Shown here piece after piece: positions 17,145 through 26,119 of a DNA stretch of 57,509 bases. The notes under the pieces were generated by a model. That model was not told the origin of the DNA. It was given only the letters and a program-made list of their open reading frames with translations, and did not search any database. The first letter of the stretch is position 1, and every line of letters starts with the position of its first letter. The position numbers were made by a program, and so were the translations under genes. The DNA is from RZYY01 sp036794825 (lineage in GTDB: Bacteria > Bacteroidota > Bacteroidia > Bacteroidales > 4484-276): positions 1 through 57,509 of the forward strand of contig DAIRGA010000031.1 of NCBI GenBank assembly GCA_036794825.1. Reading direction: 5' to 3'.

Positions 17145-17375
17145 TTAAACAGCTTTTTTGACTTTGTAAACTGTGATGACGCCATCAGGGCAAACGATAG
17201 CGCAGTTGGCACAGCCGATACATGCATCGGGATGCGCCATGTAAGCGTAGTGATAACCCTTGCCGTTGACCTCCTTCGCCAATTCGATTACCTGGGTGGG
17301 ACATGCCGGCACACAAACCTCACATCCCTTGCACCGTTCGTTGTCAACAACGATAGCTCCTTGAACCTTAGCCAT
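17145..17375 (-). CDS. korD: 4Fe-4S ferredoxin subunit of the 2-oxoacid oxidoreductase
   Basis: This 76-residue protein has two complete cluster motifs: CKGCEVCVPACP (about residues 17-28) and CIGCANCAIVCP (about 52-63), each CxxCxxCxxxCP, so it should bind two 4Fe-4S clusters. It is the first gene of the kor/vor operon and begins the transcript; the alpha-subunit ATG is 25 bp beyond its stop. It passes electrons from the thiamine centre to free ferredoxin. Length and motif spacing match the delta subunit of four-subunit enzymes. Confidence 0.92.
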   Translation of the reverse strand: MAKVQGAIVVDNERCKGCEVCVPACPTQVIELAKEVNGKGYHYAYMAHPDACIGCANCAIVCPDGVITVYKVKKAV

Positions 17376-17490
17376 GATCTGTTATTTTTGGTGGAAAACT
17401 GTGTTATTAAATTGAGGCACGAAATTATAGCTTTTCGGCCAATATTGACCTTTTAAAAGGGTGATTGGGTGTAATTTGTAATGATTTTAA

Positions 17491-18807
17491 TCAATTTTTG
17501 TGGTTTTCGTGGAAAGTTCGCAGGCGCTGCTCAAGCAACGGAAATTGAGAGCGCAGAACAAGCGAAACGCAAGCCCTGATACCCTCGTGACGTTCACTTC
17601 CTGTAATGTCCAAAGTGATGGCAGAGATGCCATAATAGAGCAACTCTTCGAGTAAATCGGCGCCGGAATAACCCGGATAGGAGAACGTGAAGTAAAAGCC
17701 GTCGGCAATCGGTTGGTCAATATCTTTGTCATAAACAATCTTAAAACCGTTGTCGGTGAACATCCGTTTCATGATTTTGGCTTTTTCACCATATTCCTTT
17801 ACAATCTCTACAAAGTTGAATTTCCCGTCGTTAGCGGCTTTCAGGATTGCTGCCAGTGCATATTGCGACGAGTGGTTGGTTCCGGATGAAAGGGAATACA
17901 TTGTGCCGTAAATCAATGCAACTCCCACCAGATCAGAGCGATAGTAGCGCAATAGATCGGGGGCTTTGGTTTTGAAAAGTTTATCGGATACCACCATCAT
18001 GCCAATCCGCTCGCCTGCATAGGAGAAAGCTTTCGAGCTGGAGATGAGCAGCACAAAGTTATCTGTGTATTTGGCCACCGTCGGCTGGAAAGGCGGAACT
18101 CCCGGCTGAGAATAATCTTTCCTGAAATCCATCGCAAAATAGGCCAGATCTTCTATCACGATTACATTGTACCGGTTGGCCAATTCACCAATGATCCGCA
18201 ATTCTTCGTCCGTAAAGCAGATCCATGATGGGTTATTGGGATTGGAATAGAGAAGCGAACAAAACCGGTTGGTACTCAGGTAGGATTCCAGTTTTTCACG
18301 GAGTTTCTCGCCACGGTAGTTGTAAACATCAAATGACTCCCAACCCTGCCCCATCACTCTCAGTTGCTGCTTGTGAACGGGAAATCCGGGGTCAATGAAT
18401 AAGGTTCCTTCGCGCTCCTTATACATCCTGTTGAGGGTCATAAACGCAGCAAAACTTCCCTGCATCGAACCGACGGTAGGAATGCAACCATCCTCACTAA
18501 CATCAACATCCATAAAGTTTTTGACAAACCTGGCAATTTCGGTTTTCAACGACTGAACCCCGAATATGTCGGGATAGATTGCCGCAACGCCACTGTCGAG
18601 CGCCTGCTTCTGGGCTTCAATCCCGATTTTTAATGGGGGAAGACCGGGGATACCCATTTCCATCCTTACAAAACGTTCGCCGGTGGCTTTTTCGATGTCA
18701 TCAACCAGTTTTTTTATCTCACGAATGGAGGCGTCTCCTACTTTTGCTATTCCGCTTTTTTTAATCACCTGTTCAACGGTTTCAAAATTTAAAGGCGTAT
18801 TCTTCAT
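17491..18807 (-). CDS. PLP-dependent class I/II aminotransferase
   Basis: This 438-residue fold-type I enzyme shows GIPGLPP near the N-terminus, the PTVGSMQGSFAAFM segment (phosphate-binding loop region), YSNPNNPSWICF (the NPNNP motif), VIVIEDLAYFAMDF (the Asp that pairs with the PLP ring) and SSSKAFSYAGERIGMMV, where the Lys forms the Schiff base. The exact amino donor is not readable. It lies 115 bp upstream of the kor/vor operon on the same strand, so it may supply 2-oxoacids to that complex; this is inference from context. A TACTTTTG -7 element sits 49 bp upstream of the ATG. Confidence 0.88.
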   Translation of the reverse strand: MKNTPLNFETVEQVIKKSGIAKVGDASIREIKKLVDDIEKATGERFVRMEMGIPGLPPLKIGIEAQKQALDSGVAAIYPDIFGVQSLKTEIARFVKNFMDVDVSEDGCIPTVGSMQGSFAAFMTLNRMYKEREGTLFIDPGFPVHKQQLRVMGQGWESFDVYNYRGEKLREKLESYLSTNRFCSLLYSNPNNPSWICFTDEELRIIGELANRYNVIVIEDLAYFAMDFRKDYSQPGVPPFQPTVAKYTDNFVLLISSSKAFSYAGERIGMMVVSDKLFKTKAPDLLRYYRSDLVGVALIYGTMYSLSSGTNHSSQYALAAILKAANDGKFNFVEIVKEYGEKAKIMKRMFTDNGFKIVYDKDIDQPIADGFYFTFSYPGYSGADLLEELLYYGISAITLDITGSERHEGIRACVSLVLRSQFPLLEQRLRTFHENHKN

Positions 18808-18855
18808 GTTTTCAGCAGTTTATGAATGTAATGATTGCTATTGTTTTTCGAGTAA

Positions 18856-18863
18856 CAAAAGTA
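18856..18863 (-). promoter_or_regulatory. -7 promoter element for the aminotransferase gene
   Basis: TACTTTTG on the minus strand (CAAAAGTA on the plus) matches TAnnTTTG and lies 49 bp upstream of the ATG at 18807. It may drive the aminotransferase and, by readthrough, the kor/vor operon. Confidence 0.5.
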
Positions 18864-19041
18864 TCAAAAAATACTGCCGAAAAAACCTTTCTTTCAGAAA
18901 TTTTCGAATTTGAGCTAATTTGTAAAGATTTTAAAAAAGGATGACTCCTAAAACCAGAACCTGAGATAAAATTCTGAAGTTAGCATCGCCTTGAAAGCTA
19001 AAAACAGGCTTGAAATGGTGCTGTAAAAAAACTCTGGAAAA

Positions 19042-19872
19042 TCAATCACGAATTGCATTACCTATTCTCACCAGTTTTGCCAACAATCCTTCCATCAGGT
19101 TCAAATTCAGCATGTTTGCTCCGTCCGAAAGAGCATGTGACGGATCGGGATGGGTTTCGATGAAAAGTCCGTCGGCGCCAACTGCAATGGCAGCCCTGGC
19201 AACAGTTTCGATCATTTGCGGCTGGCCTCCGGTAACTCCGCTTGCCTGGTTGGGCTGTTGAAGAGAATGTGTGCAGTCAAGAACAACCGGTACTTCATTT
19301 TGCTGCATCAACGGCAATCCGCGGTAATCAATCACAAGATCCTGATAGCCAAAGGTAGTACCGCGCTCGGTAAGAATAACCTGGCTGTTTCCGGCGCTCC
19401 TGATCTTTTCGACAGCAAAACGCATGGCATCCGGCGACAGAAACTGCCCTTTTTTTACATTAACCGTTTTACCGGTAGCAGCGGCCGCCAGGAGCAAATC
19501 GGTCTGTCGGCAAAGGAATGCAGGAATCTGCAGCAAATCCACATATTGAGCGGCCAGGGTGGCTTCCCCGCTGGTGTGGATATCAGTAATCACCGGGATT
19601 TGAAAAGTTTTGCCAACTTTTTGAAGGATCTCCATCGCCTGAACATCGCCGATGCCGGTGAAAGAATCAGCTTTGGTACGATTGGCCTTGCGATAAGAGG
19701 CCTTGAAAATGAAAGGAATTTTCAACCTTGCAGTAATGTCAACAAGAATTTCGGCTATTTCAAAAGGCATTCTCTCATTTTCGATCACGCATGGCCCGGC
19801 AATCAGGAAGAAATTTCCAGAATCCTTGTGCTGAAGGCCGGGGATGTTTCGAATTATGTTGTCCTTCGTCAT
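19042..19872 (-). CDS. kdsA: 3-deoxy-8-phosphooctulonate (KDO-8-P) synthase
   Basis: This 276-residue TIM-barrel enzyme condenses arabinose-5-phosphate with phosphoenolpyruvate in lipopolysaccharide KDO synthesis. Signature segments are FFLIAGPCVIENERM, FKASYRKANRTKADSF, GIGDVQAMEIL, PVITDIHT, LQIPAFLCRQTDLL, VNVKKGQFLSPDAM, LTERGTTFGYQDLVIDYRGLP, DCTHSLQQPN and GLFIETHPDPSHALSDGANML. The last segment and the Cys in AGPCV suggest a metal-dependent form, although I cannot settle that by eye. It is 34 bp downstream of rarA and likely the third gene of a lipoprotein-rarA-kdsA operon. Its presence confirms a Gram-negative cell with KDO in its lipid A core. Confidence 0.96.
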   Translation of the reverse strand: MTKDNIIRNIPGLQHKDSGNFFLIAGPCVIENERMPFEIAEILVDITARLKIPFIFKASYRKANRTKADSFTGIGDVQAMEILQKVGKTFQIPVITDIHTSGEATLAAQYVDLLQIPAFLCRQTDLLLAAAATGKTVNVKKGQFLSPDAMRFAVEKIRSAGNSQVILTERGTTFGYQDLVIDYRGLPLMQQNEVPVVLDCTHSLQQPNQASGVTGGQPQMIETVARAAIAVGADGLFIETHPDPSHALSDGANMLNLNLMEGLLAKLVRIGNAIRD

Positions 19873-19906
19873 GATGGTGAATTTTCGGGCAAATGTCGCT
19901 ATTTAA

Positions 19907-21181
19907 TCAATACCTGTATTTGGCGCCCCAGTGTTTCGACAGCCATTTGCGCGTCTCATCTTCGCGGGAATTTTTACCGGGGTCATAGAATTTGGTACCG
20001 GAAATTTTGTCCGGCAAAAACTCCTGCTCAACAAAATTTCCATCGTATTGGTGGGCATATTTGTACTCCTTTCCGTAGCCAATATCTTTCATCAGTTTGG
20101 TGGGAGAATTGCGCAAATGCAGCGGTACGGGGAGATTCCCGGTTTTTCTTACCAGTTCGATAGCCTGATCCACCGCCAGGTAAGTTGAGTTGCTTTTGGG
20201 CGATGTGGCCAGGTATACGGCAGTTTGCGACAGGATGATCCTTCCTTCGGGCCAGCCAATTTTGCTGATGGCATCAAAACAGGCGTTGGCCAGCAGCAGC
20301 GCATTTGGGTTGGCATTGCCGATATCTTCCGAAGCGAGGATCAACATACGGCGGGCGATGAATTTTGGCTCTTCCCCACCCTCGATCATCCTTGCCAGCC
20401 AATAGACCGCTGCGTTGGGATCGCTGCCTCTGAGCGACTTAATGAAAGCCGAAATAATGTCATAGTGCTGCTCACCGGCTTTGTCGTAAAGGGCGAGATT
20501 TTTCTGGATTGCAAAAAGTACATCTTCGTTGCTGATCTGTAAGACCTCTTCCTGTTGTCCGGATTTTACTTTCACCACCAGTTCGATGGCATTGAAAAGT
20601 TTGCGGGCATCGCCACCTGAAACCCTTAATAGTGCTTCGGTTTCGTTAATTTCGATCTTTCTCCCGGTTGAATTCTCGAGGTGCTGCCGGGCGTGAAGGA
20701 TCATTTTTTCCAGATCGTCTCTTTCCAGTGGTTTCAGGATGTACACCTGGCATCGCGATAGCAGCGGCGAAATGACCTCAAATGAGGGATTCTCGGTGGT
20801 AGCGCCAATGAGCGTAATCACGCCGGTTTCAACGGCTCCCAGCAACGAGTCTTGCTGCGATTTGCTGAAACGATGGATTTCGTCAATAAAGAGGATGGCG
20901 TTCTCCTCATTCCTTGCCAGGCCAATCACCTCCCTAACCTCTTTTACTCCGGCATTTACCGCACTCAAAGTATAAAAAGGCCGGTGCAATGTCCGTGAAA
21001 TGTTAAAAGCCAAAGTAGTTTTGCCTACACCGGGAGGCCCCCACAGAATCATCGAGGGGATATTTCCGGATTCTATGCTGCGGCGAAGAATAGCATTTTT
21101 GCCAAGCAGGTGCTGCTGGCCAATATACCCGTCGAGGGTTGCGGGCCGAAGCAACTCGGCAAGTGGGGTTTGTTGTTGCAC
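19907..21181 (-). CDS. rarA: replication-associated recombination protein A (AAA+ ATPase)
   Basis: This 424-residue AAA+ protein starts at GTG 21181. The N-terminal PLAELLRPATLDGYIGQQHLLG is typical of RarA/MgsA/WRNIP1. Walker A is GPPGVGKTTLAF, Walker B is ILFIDEIHRF, sensor 1 lies in IGATTENPSFEV, and the C-terminal tetramerisation region contains RGSDPNAAVYWLARMIEGGE and RRMLILASEDIGNANP. The protein acts at stalled replication forks and single-strand gaps. Its start codon overlaps the stop of the upstream lipoprotein gene (TAGTG), indicating translational coupling. The length is a little short of the E. coli protein but all motifs are intact. Confidence 0.95.
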   Translation of the reverse strand: MQQQTPLAELLRPATLDGYIGQQHLLGKNAILRRSIESGNIPSMILWGPPGVGKTTLAFNISRTLHRPFYTLSAVNAGVKEVREVIGLARNEENAILFIDEIHRFSKSQQDSLLGAVETGVITLIGATTENPSFEVISPLLSRCQVYILKPLERDDLEKMILHARQHLENSTGRKIEINETEALLRVSGGDARKLFNAIELVVKVKSGQQEEVLQISNEDVLFAIQKNLALYDKAGEQHYDIISAFIKSLRGSDPNAAVYWLARMIEGGEEPKFIARRMLILASEDIGNANPNALLLANACFDAISKIGWPEGRIILSQTAVYLATSPKSNSTYLAVDQAIELVRKTGNLPVPLHLRNSPTKLMKDIGYGKEYKYAHQYDGNFVEQEFLPDKISGTKFYDPGKNSREDETRKWLSKHWGAKYRY

Positions 21182-21879
21182 TATTTATCTATGGTTTGAA
21201 TTACGGTTCCATATTTGTCGTACTTCAGGGTCTTTTTCTCTGTAACATTCCCTTTACCATCGTAATAAACAAAGCTTTCGCTGACAAGCAGGCCTTTTTC
21301 GAAATTATAATTGACCTTGAAAAGCGGGAAGCCCTCTTTGTTGTAAGTTACATCTTCGGTTACCCGGCCTTCGCCATTATGCTTGTAAACGTTTTTAGCC
21401 CAGTTGGTTTCATTTCCAATTGCATCGTAACCAATGAAGATATTTTCGGTTTTTTGGTCTTTATCATCGTATTTCATGTGGTTCACGTTGGAGAAAACCG
21501 GCTTGTCGTCGGGGGTATTTTGATAAAACCATTGCTCGACCCTGCGTTGTTTTTCGTCATAGCGATAGGTGTAGCGATTTTTAAACCTGATGTTTCCCTG
21601 TTTGTCGTAATCGTTTTCGGTGCGCTCCACCAGATTGCCAAAGTTGTCAAACTTATCCACAATGGATTCTCTCTTTTTCTGTCCGCGATCAAATTTTTTA
21701 TCATCACCGGGTTTGGCATCAGTCCGCATAGTTTTTTTAGCAGGCTGTTCTGATTTTGGCTGCTCCTGCGTTACCTTTACCTCAGGTTGAGTATCTTTCT
21801 CAGGTTTGTTTTCAGTGCCTGCACAAGCCGTAATTAAAAGAAACAGTAATGCCATAATTATTGAAAACCCATTCTTCAT
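21181..21879 (-). CDS. lipoprotein with YD/RHS-like short repeats
   Basis: This 232-residue protein is set to start at ATG 21879, which gives a lipoprotein signal: hydrophobic core IIMALLFLL, then ITACAG with the lipidated Cys at about residue 19. A Lys/Glu/Gln/Pro-rich linker (about 20-75) follows. The rest is built of short strands of the pattern YD.xGN...xxY.Y (DNFGNLVERTENDYDKQGNI, YDAIGNET, YDGKGNVTEKK, YDKYGTV), resembling RHS/YD or MORN-type repeats found in envelope proteins. It is likely an outer-membrane-anchored protein of unknown function. It is coupled to rarA by a TAGTG overlap, an odd partnership between an envelope lipoprotein and a DNA-repair ATPase. Confidence 0.75.
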   Translation of the reverse strand: MKNGFSIIMALLFLLITACAGTENKPEKDTQPEVKVTQEQPKSEQPAKKTMRTDAKPGDDKKFDRGQKKRESIVDKFDNFGNLVERTENDYDKQGNIRFKNRYTYRYDEKQRRVEQWFYQNTPDDKPVFSNVNHMKYDDKDQKTENIFIGYDAIGNETNWAKNVYKHNGEGRVTEDVTYNKEGFPLFKVNYNFEKGLLVSESFVYYDGKGNVTEKKTLKYDKYGTVIQTIDK

Positions 21880-22001
21880 AATTCGCAGCTGTGTTATAAT
21901 TAAAATATTGATAAACATTCAATTAAAAGATGATAATGCGCTATGTTCAAACACAAAACGGTGAGTGCAAAATTCTGCATTTTTTTGAATCTCAGCCTGA
22001 C

Positions 22002-23072
22002 TTATTTTAGTCCGAAAAATTCATCGAGGCCAAATCCTTCTCTGTTGAGCGATTTCCGGTGCTGGATGTAAAAGTCGCGGATAGTGTTCACCGAGATTGC
22101 GAAGGTAATTCCATAGTTGATGTTTCTGACCCTTTTTACGTAAAGATTCCCGTCGTAGGGCAGGTTGGGGTTGTATATCTCCTGGTGGCTCTCTTTTTCA
22201 GGTTTAAGTGTATTGATAAAGGTAGCAGAGGCTGATTTGGCAATTCCAACAAATTCGAGTTTTCGAGAAGTTTGATTGACGGCCATGATCATACTTCCGC
22301 TTCCGCCAGGGTTAAATGAAGCATCTATGATGAAGTCGCCGGTTGGTGTTGAATGTGGATTTCCAACTGCGGCATTTGTCAGCATCTGGTGACCACCGGG
22401 AAAGCCCATAACATACACAGGTGTTCCCCATTGCAGAATATTCCCGTTGCCAATTCCGATCTCGAAAACAGGCATGTCCTCAATACCTGTCACCTTATCG
22501 CTGCCCAAAAAAGCCAGATCGAGCTTGCTGTCGAAGGCAAAAATCCTCAGAAGATTGTTGTTTTCATTGTCGCGGATAAAATTCATCTGCGACTTTTTTA
22601 TCGCCACGCTCTCAATAATACTGCTGCTGGCTGCAGTCTGGAAATAGGAAATCAGGGTGTCGGGATTATCCACAATGTGGGCACATGTGAGCAGTAGTAT
22701 TCCATTGCGGTTGTTTTGCAGGATAGTGGCCGTGCCGTAAACGGTTTCGTTAAAAGTTGTTTTTTGGGCATTGCTGCGGCGCAGATTGAGGTCACCGAGT
22801 TTCTCCCGTGTGAGCTGATCCTTTTCTTCAAACTGATAAACTTCATATTCCACAATACAAAACAACTTCTTCACACTGCCAGCTACCTTTTCCATCTCAC
22901 TATTGCTGATAATCTGCGAAAATTCGCTTTTATAGGCTGCATCGTCCAATGGCGGAGGTGCAGGCTGAAAAATTCTTTGCTGACAGCCAAAACCGGTTAT
23001 CATCATTGAAACAAGCAGAATTTTCAACGCATTATTAGTAAAGGAGGGATTATGAAACCTGGTTAGACTCAC
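22002..23072 (-). CDS. trypsin-like serine protease, probably envelope-anchored
   Basis: This 356-residue protein has an N-terminal hydrophobic segment (about 15-30) ending ITGFGCQQ, a possible lipoprotein signal with Cys30, though glycine at -3 is not ideal for a lipobox. The chymotrypsin-fold triad is visible: His in LLLTCAHIVDN, Asp in DSKLDLAFLGSD, and Ser in FNPGGSGSMIMAVN. A region TYGITFAISVNTI-like at the C-terminal end (NYGITFAISVNTIRDFY) recalls DegP-type proteases. No PDZ domain is seen. It overlaps the end of the SNF2 helicase gene by four bases (ATGA), so it is the downstream partner in a two-gene operon. The substrate is unknown. Confidence 0.82.
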   Translation of the reverse strand: MSLTRFHNPSFTNNALKILLVSMMITGFGCQQRIFQPAPPPLDDAAYKSEFSQIISNSEMEKVAGSVKKLFCIVEYEVYQFEEKDQLTREKLGDLNLRRSNAQKTTFNETVYGTATILQNNRNGILLLTCAHIVDNPDTLISYFQTAASSSIIESVAIKKSQMNFIRDNENNNLLRIFAFDSKLDLAFLGSDKVTGIEDMPVFEIGIGNGNILQWGTPVYVMGFPGGHQMLTNAAVGNPHSTPTGDFIIDASFNPGGSGSMIMAVNQTSRKLEFVGIAKSASATFINTLKPEKESHQEIYNPNLPYDGNLYVKRVRNINYGITFAISVNTIRDFYIQHRKSLNREGFGLDEFFGLK

Positions 23073-26014
23073 TCGATTAATTCTTTGATATCATTAACGT
23101 TGAGATGTCTGACGGGATTATCTGACCGGATAAACAATTCGCTGAGGCGGGATTTTTTTTCCTGCAGCCGTAGTATTTTTTCTTCGATAGTTCCGAGGGT
23201 GACATAACGATAGGCAAATACATGGTTGGTTTGGCCGATGCGGTGCGAGCGGCTGATGGCCTGCATTTCCACGGCCGGGTTCCACCAGGGTTCGAGCAGA
23301 AAAACGTACCCGGCTTCGGTGAGATTGAGTCCAACTCCGCCTGCTTTGATCGAAACAAGAAAAACACTGCGCGAAGCATCATTCCTGAATTCCCAGATAA
23401 CCTCTTTGCGCCTGGTGGTTTGCCCTGTCAAAAGACTGTATCCGATCTTATTCTCCTCGAAATACCCGCGAAAAATTTCGAGGTGCTTTACAAAGGATGA
23501 AAAGACCAACACTTTGTGCCCTCCGCTGATAAGGTTTTCGATATTGCGGATTACTTCGTCAAATTTCCCTGACCCATGCCTGTAGGCTGGGTTGATAAGA
23601 AATGGGTGGTTGGCAATCTGGCGGAGTTTCGTAAGTGCCTGTAACACATAGATGGCCGCATTTGAAGCTCCCTCCCGCTCGATGCTTTGCAGAATATAAT
23701 TCCGGATGGCTGATTTCTCTTCGAGGTAAAATTTTAACTGTTCGGGAGTCATTTCGCAGTAAACGATATCTTCTATCAGGTCGGGCAGCTCTTTTTCCAC
23801 TTCGGCTTTGGTGCGGCGAAGTATCATAGGTTTAATAAGGGTTTGCAGCTTTTCCAGACGCTCATTATCCTGATTTTTCTCGATCGGAGTGGCAAAATAT
23901 CGCTGGAAGAATGCCTGATCTCCCAACAGTCCGCGATTTAGAAAATTCATCTGCGACCAGAGGTCAGTCAGGTTGTTCTCTATCGGAGTGCCGCTCAGGG
24001 CGATTTTAAAGGTTGAATTGAGTTTTACCACACTGCGGGCAATTTTCGATTGCGGGTTTTTGATGGTCTGGCTTTCATCAAGAATGATGTAGTCAAAGCT
24101 GAACTTTTCCAGTTCCGCAAGGTCGTTTCTGATGGTTCCGTAAGTGGTCAGAATAATATTGACGTCACCAAATTTTTCAATCAGCTCAGATCGCTGCGGG
24201 CCGGTGTAATTGATGTAAGAAAGTCCGGGAGCAAACTTCCTGATTTCATTTTCCCAGTTATGAATCAGCGAGGCTGGCATTATCACCAGTGAAGGCGAGC
24301 CGATGAAGGATTTTTGTTCAATTTCCGAAAAAAGGTCTAACTGTCCAGTTCGTTTTGCAGGTAACGGGTTGGGTGCTTCAATCTGTAACTCCTTTTGCCG
24401 TTGTAGAAGTAGAGCGATGGTTTGAAGCGTTTTACCCAATCCCATATCATCCGCCAGGCAGCCCCCGAGTTTGAACTTCTTTAAAAACCCGAACCACTGA
24501 AATCCTTCGACCTGGTAGGTGCGCAACGTGGCCTTTAATCCTTCGGGCAACTGTGGCTTCTTCTTAATCATTTTGTTGCTGAACTCATCAAGTGCTACCA
24601 GGCTTTGTTTGATTTTTTCATCAAATGCATCCTGCACCAACGATGCCCTTGCCCGCTGAACCCGTACTCCGGTTTTTGTTTTTGTTCCAAACAAAACCAG
24701 CCCAGAATATTTGGCAAACCACTCCTCCGGTAAAATGGCAATACGTCCATCAGGCAGCAAAAACTCTCTTACTCCCTCTATCAAATGGTTGCGCAGCTTG
24801 ATAATTGGAATTTCAAAGTCGTCGCCAAACTTCGCCACAGCATTCACATCAAACCAGTCGTAATGATCCTCGAAATCAATTACCATTTCAACAAGTCCGG
24901 TGAAATAGATCGTTTGACCGAGGCTCTGGCGGATTTGAAAACCGCTATTCTGCAGAGCTTTGGTATTTTGGTTCAGCCAACTGATAAGATCATATTTGTT
25001 GTTTTGTCTTTCCGGGTAAAGGCTTGTATCAATCTGAAACTTATTTCCACCAGCATTTTGAAGTCCGAGACTGAGCAGTGATTCCTCCAATAATTTTTCC
25101 CAATCCCCGTCCCTTCGGATAAGATCAAATGCTGGGGATGCAGTATTTCCGTTAAATCGGACAAAAACCTTTAAAGATTCTGCGGTTGAAATGGTTTTAT
25201 CACCATAGCCAAGGTACAAAAACAAACCAGGCATTCCATGCAGGTCATTTTCCAGCGAAACAGATGCAATTCTTTGGATTTCAGTGGTTTTGATAATGAT
25301 ACCTTCAACGTGAACCGGAAAATCCCGAATGCATTTACGCACAAAAGTTTCGTAGTACTCTTTTTCAAGCCGGTTAGGAACGCTGATAAACTCTTTATTA
25401 AAAAAAACAGCCAGCTTCCGGCCATCCACCTCTTCGGTGAAATGATAAACCCGGTCGTCGAGCAGCAGATGGCAGGGCTTGTTGGTAAGGATCATCCCCT
25501 TTTTGCCGGTGAGCGAAATCACTTTCTCTTTGTGTCTGATAGTTTGAAAATAGCGGGTTTCGTGCGGAAGTTTGATAAAGTTAAACACAATGGTGGCCGG
25601 TTCAGGCTCCACAGTAACCATTTCGGCCTTGTAAATCACATTTTTGGCTTCGCGGAAAAACATCGGGATCGCCTCTTCTGCTATCAGCGCTAAACATTTC
25701 GCCATTTGTTTTTCGATAAATGGCCGGATGAACCTGGCAACATACTCCGGTTCGACCTTTTTCACATAATCGCGCGACGAAACCCGCTGATTAGTAAAGC
25801 GGCGGGTTATCAACTGGTCGCTGTATTCTTCCACCAGTTTAACAATCCCGCACATATTGTCGGTAAACAGATAGCGGTGATGTTCAAGGTTGACCGCCGA
25901 AATCCGGTCAACGATCTCAAAGTAGTTCCTGCCGGTGTCCTCGATAATAAATGGGTACATCACCTGCCCGAACTTCTGATGCTCCTGAATCAATATTGCG
26001 AAAATCCGCTTCAT
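23069..26014 (-). CDS. SNF2-family DEAD/DEAH-box helicase
   Basis: This 981-residue cytoplasmic ATPase has an N-terminal half (about 1-500) of unknown beta-rich domains, seen in bacterial SNF2 proteins. The SNF2 core follows: motif I DDMGLGKTLQTIALLL, motif Ia LVIMPASLIHNWENEI, motif II (DESQ) in FDYIILDESQTIKNPQSK, motif III LSGTPIENNLTDLWSQM, and the helicase C half with VFSSFVKHLEIF, VSIKAGGVGLNLTEA, LLEPWWNPAVEMQAISRSHRIGQ. Such proteins translocate on double-stranded DNA and remodel protein-DNA complexes. The start is set at ATG 26014: an ATG at 26038 falls inside the -7 element TATCTTTG (26036-26043). The downstream protease gene overlaps its stop. Confidence 0.93.
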   Translation of the reverse strand: MKRIFAILIQEHQKFGQVMYPFIIEDTGRNYFEIVDRISAVNLEHHRYLFTDNMCGIVKLVEEYSDQLITRRFTNQRVSSRDYVKKVEPEYVARFIRPFIEKQMAKCLALIAEEAIPMFFREAKNVIYKAEMVTVEPEPATIVFNFIKLPHETRYFQTIRHKEKVISLTGKKGMILTNKPCHLLLDDRVYHFTEEVDGRKLAVFFNKEFISVPNRLEKEYYETFVRKCIRDFPVHVEGIIIKTTEIQRIASVSLENDLHGMPGLFLYLGYGDKTISTAESLKVFVRFNGNTASPAFDLIRRDGDWEKLLEESLLSLGLQNAGGNKFQIDTSLYPERQNNKYDLISWLNQNTKALQNSGFQIRQSLGQTIYFTGLVEMVIDFEDHYDWFDVNAVAKFGDDFEIPIIKLRNHLIEGVREFLLPDGRIAILPEEWFAKYSGLVLFGTKTKTGVRVQRARASLVQDAFDEKIKQSLVALDEFSNKMIKKKPQLPEGLKATLRTYQVEGFQWFGFLKKFKLGGCLADDMGLGKTLQTIALLLQRQKELQIEAPNPLPAKRTGQLDLFSEIEQKSFIGSPSLVIMPASLIHNWENEIRKFAPGLSYINYTGPQRSELIEKFGDVNIILTTYGTIRNDLAELEKFSFDYIILDESQTIKNPQSKIARSVVKLNSTFKIALSGTPIENNLTDLWSQMNFLNRGLLGDQAFFQRYFATPIEKNQDNERLEKLQTLIKPMILRRTKAEVEKELPDLIEDIVYCEMTPEQLKFYLEEKSAIRNYILQSIEREGASNAAIYVLQALTKLRQIANHPFLINPAYRHGSGKFDEVIRNIENLISGGHKVLVFSSFVKHLEIFRGYFEENKIGYSLLTGQTTRRKEVIWEFRNDASRSVFLVSIKAGGVGLNLTEAGYVFLLEPWWNPAVEMQAISRSHRIGQTNHVFAYRYVTLGTIEEKILRLQEKKSRLSELFIRSDNPVRHLNVNDIKELIE

Positions 26015-26035
26015 GATGTGATGATGATAAACCGG

Positions 26036-26043
26036 CAAAGATA
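26036..26043 (-). promoter_or_regulatory. -7 promoter element for the SNF2 helicase operon
   Basis: TATCTTTG on the minus strand lies 21 bp before the ATG at 26014. It rules out the in-frame ATG at 26038, which overlaps it. Confidence 0.6.
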
Positions 26044-26119
26044 GAAACAGAATCGGGTCGGGATTTTAATCGGAAGATTTTATTTTGTTAACCGACCATT
26101 AGCGAAAATCCTGGTTTGT

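Noticed and set aside
19150..20163. 337-codon open frame on the plus strand across kdsA and rarA
   Set aside because: It is antisense to two clear enzyme genes and has the Cys/His-rich composition of a shadow frame.
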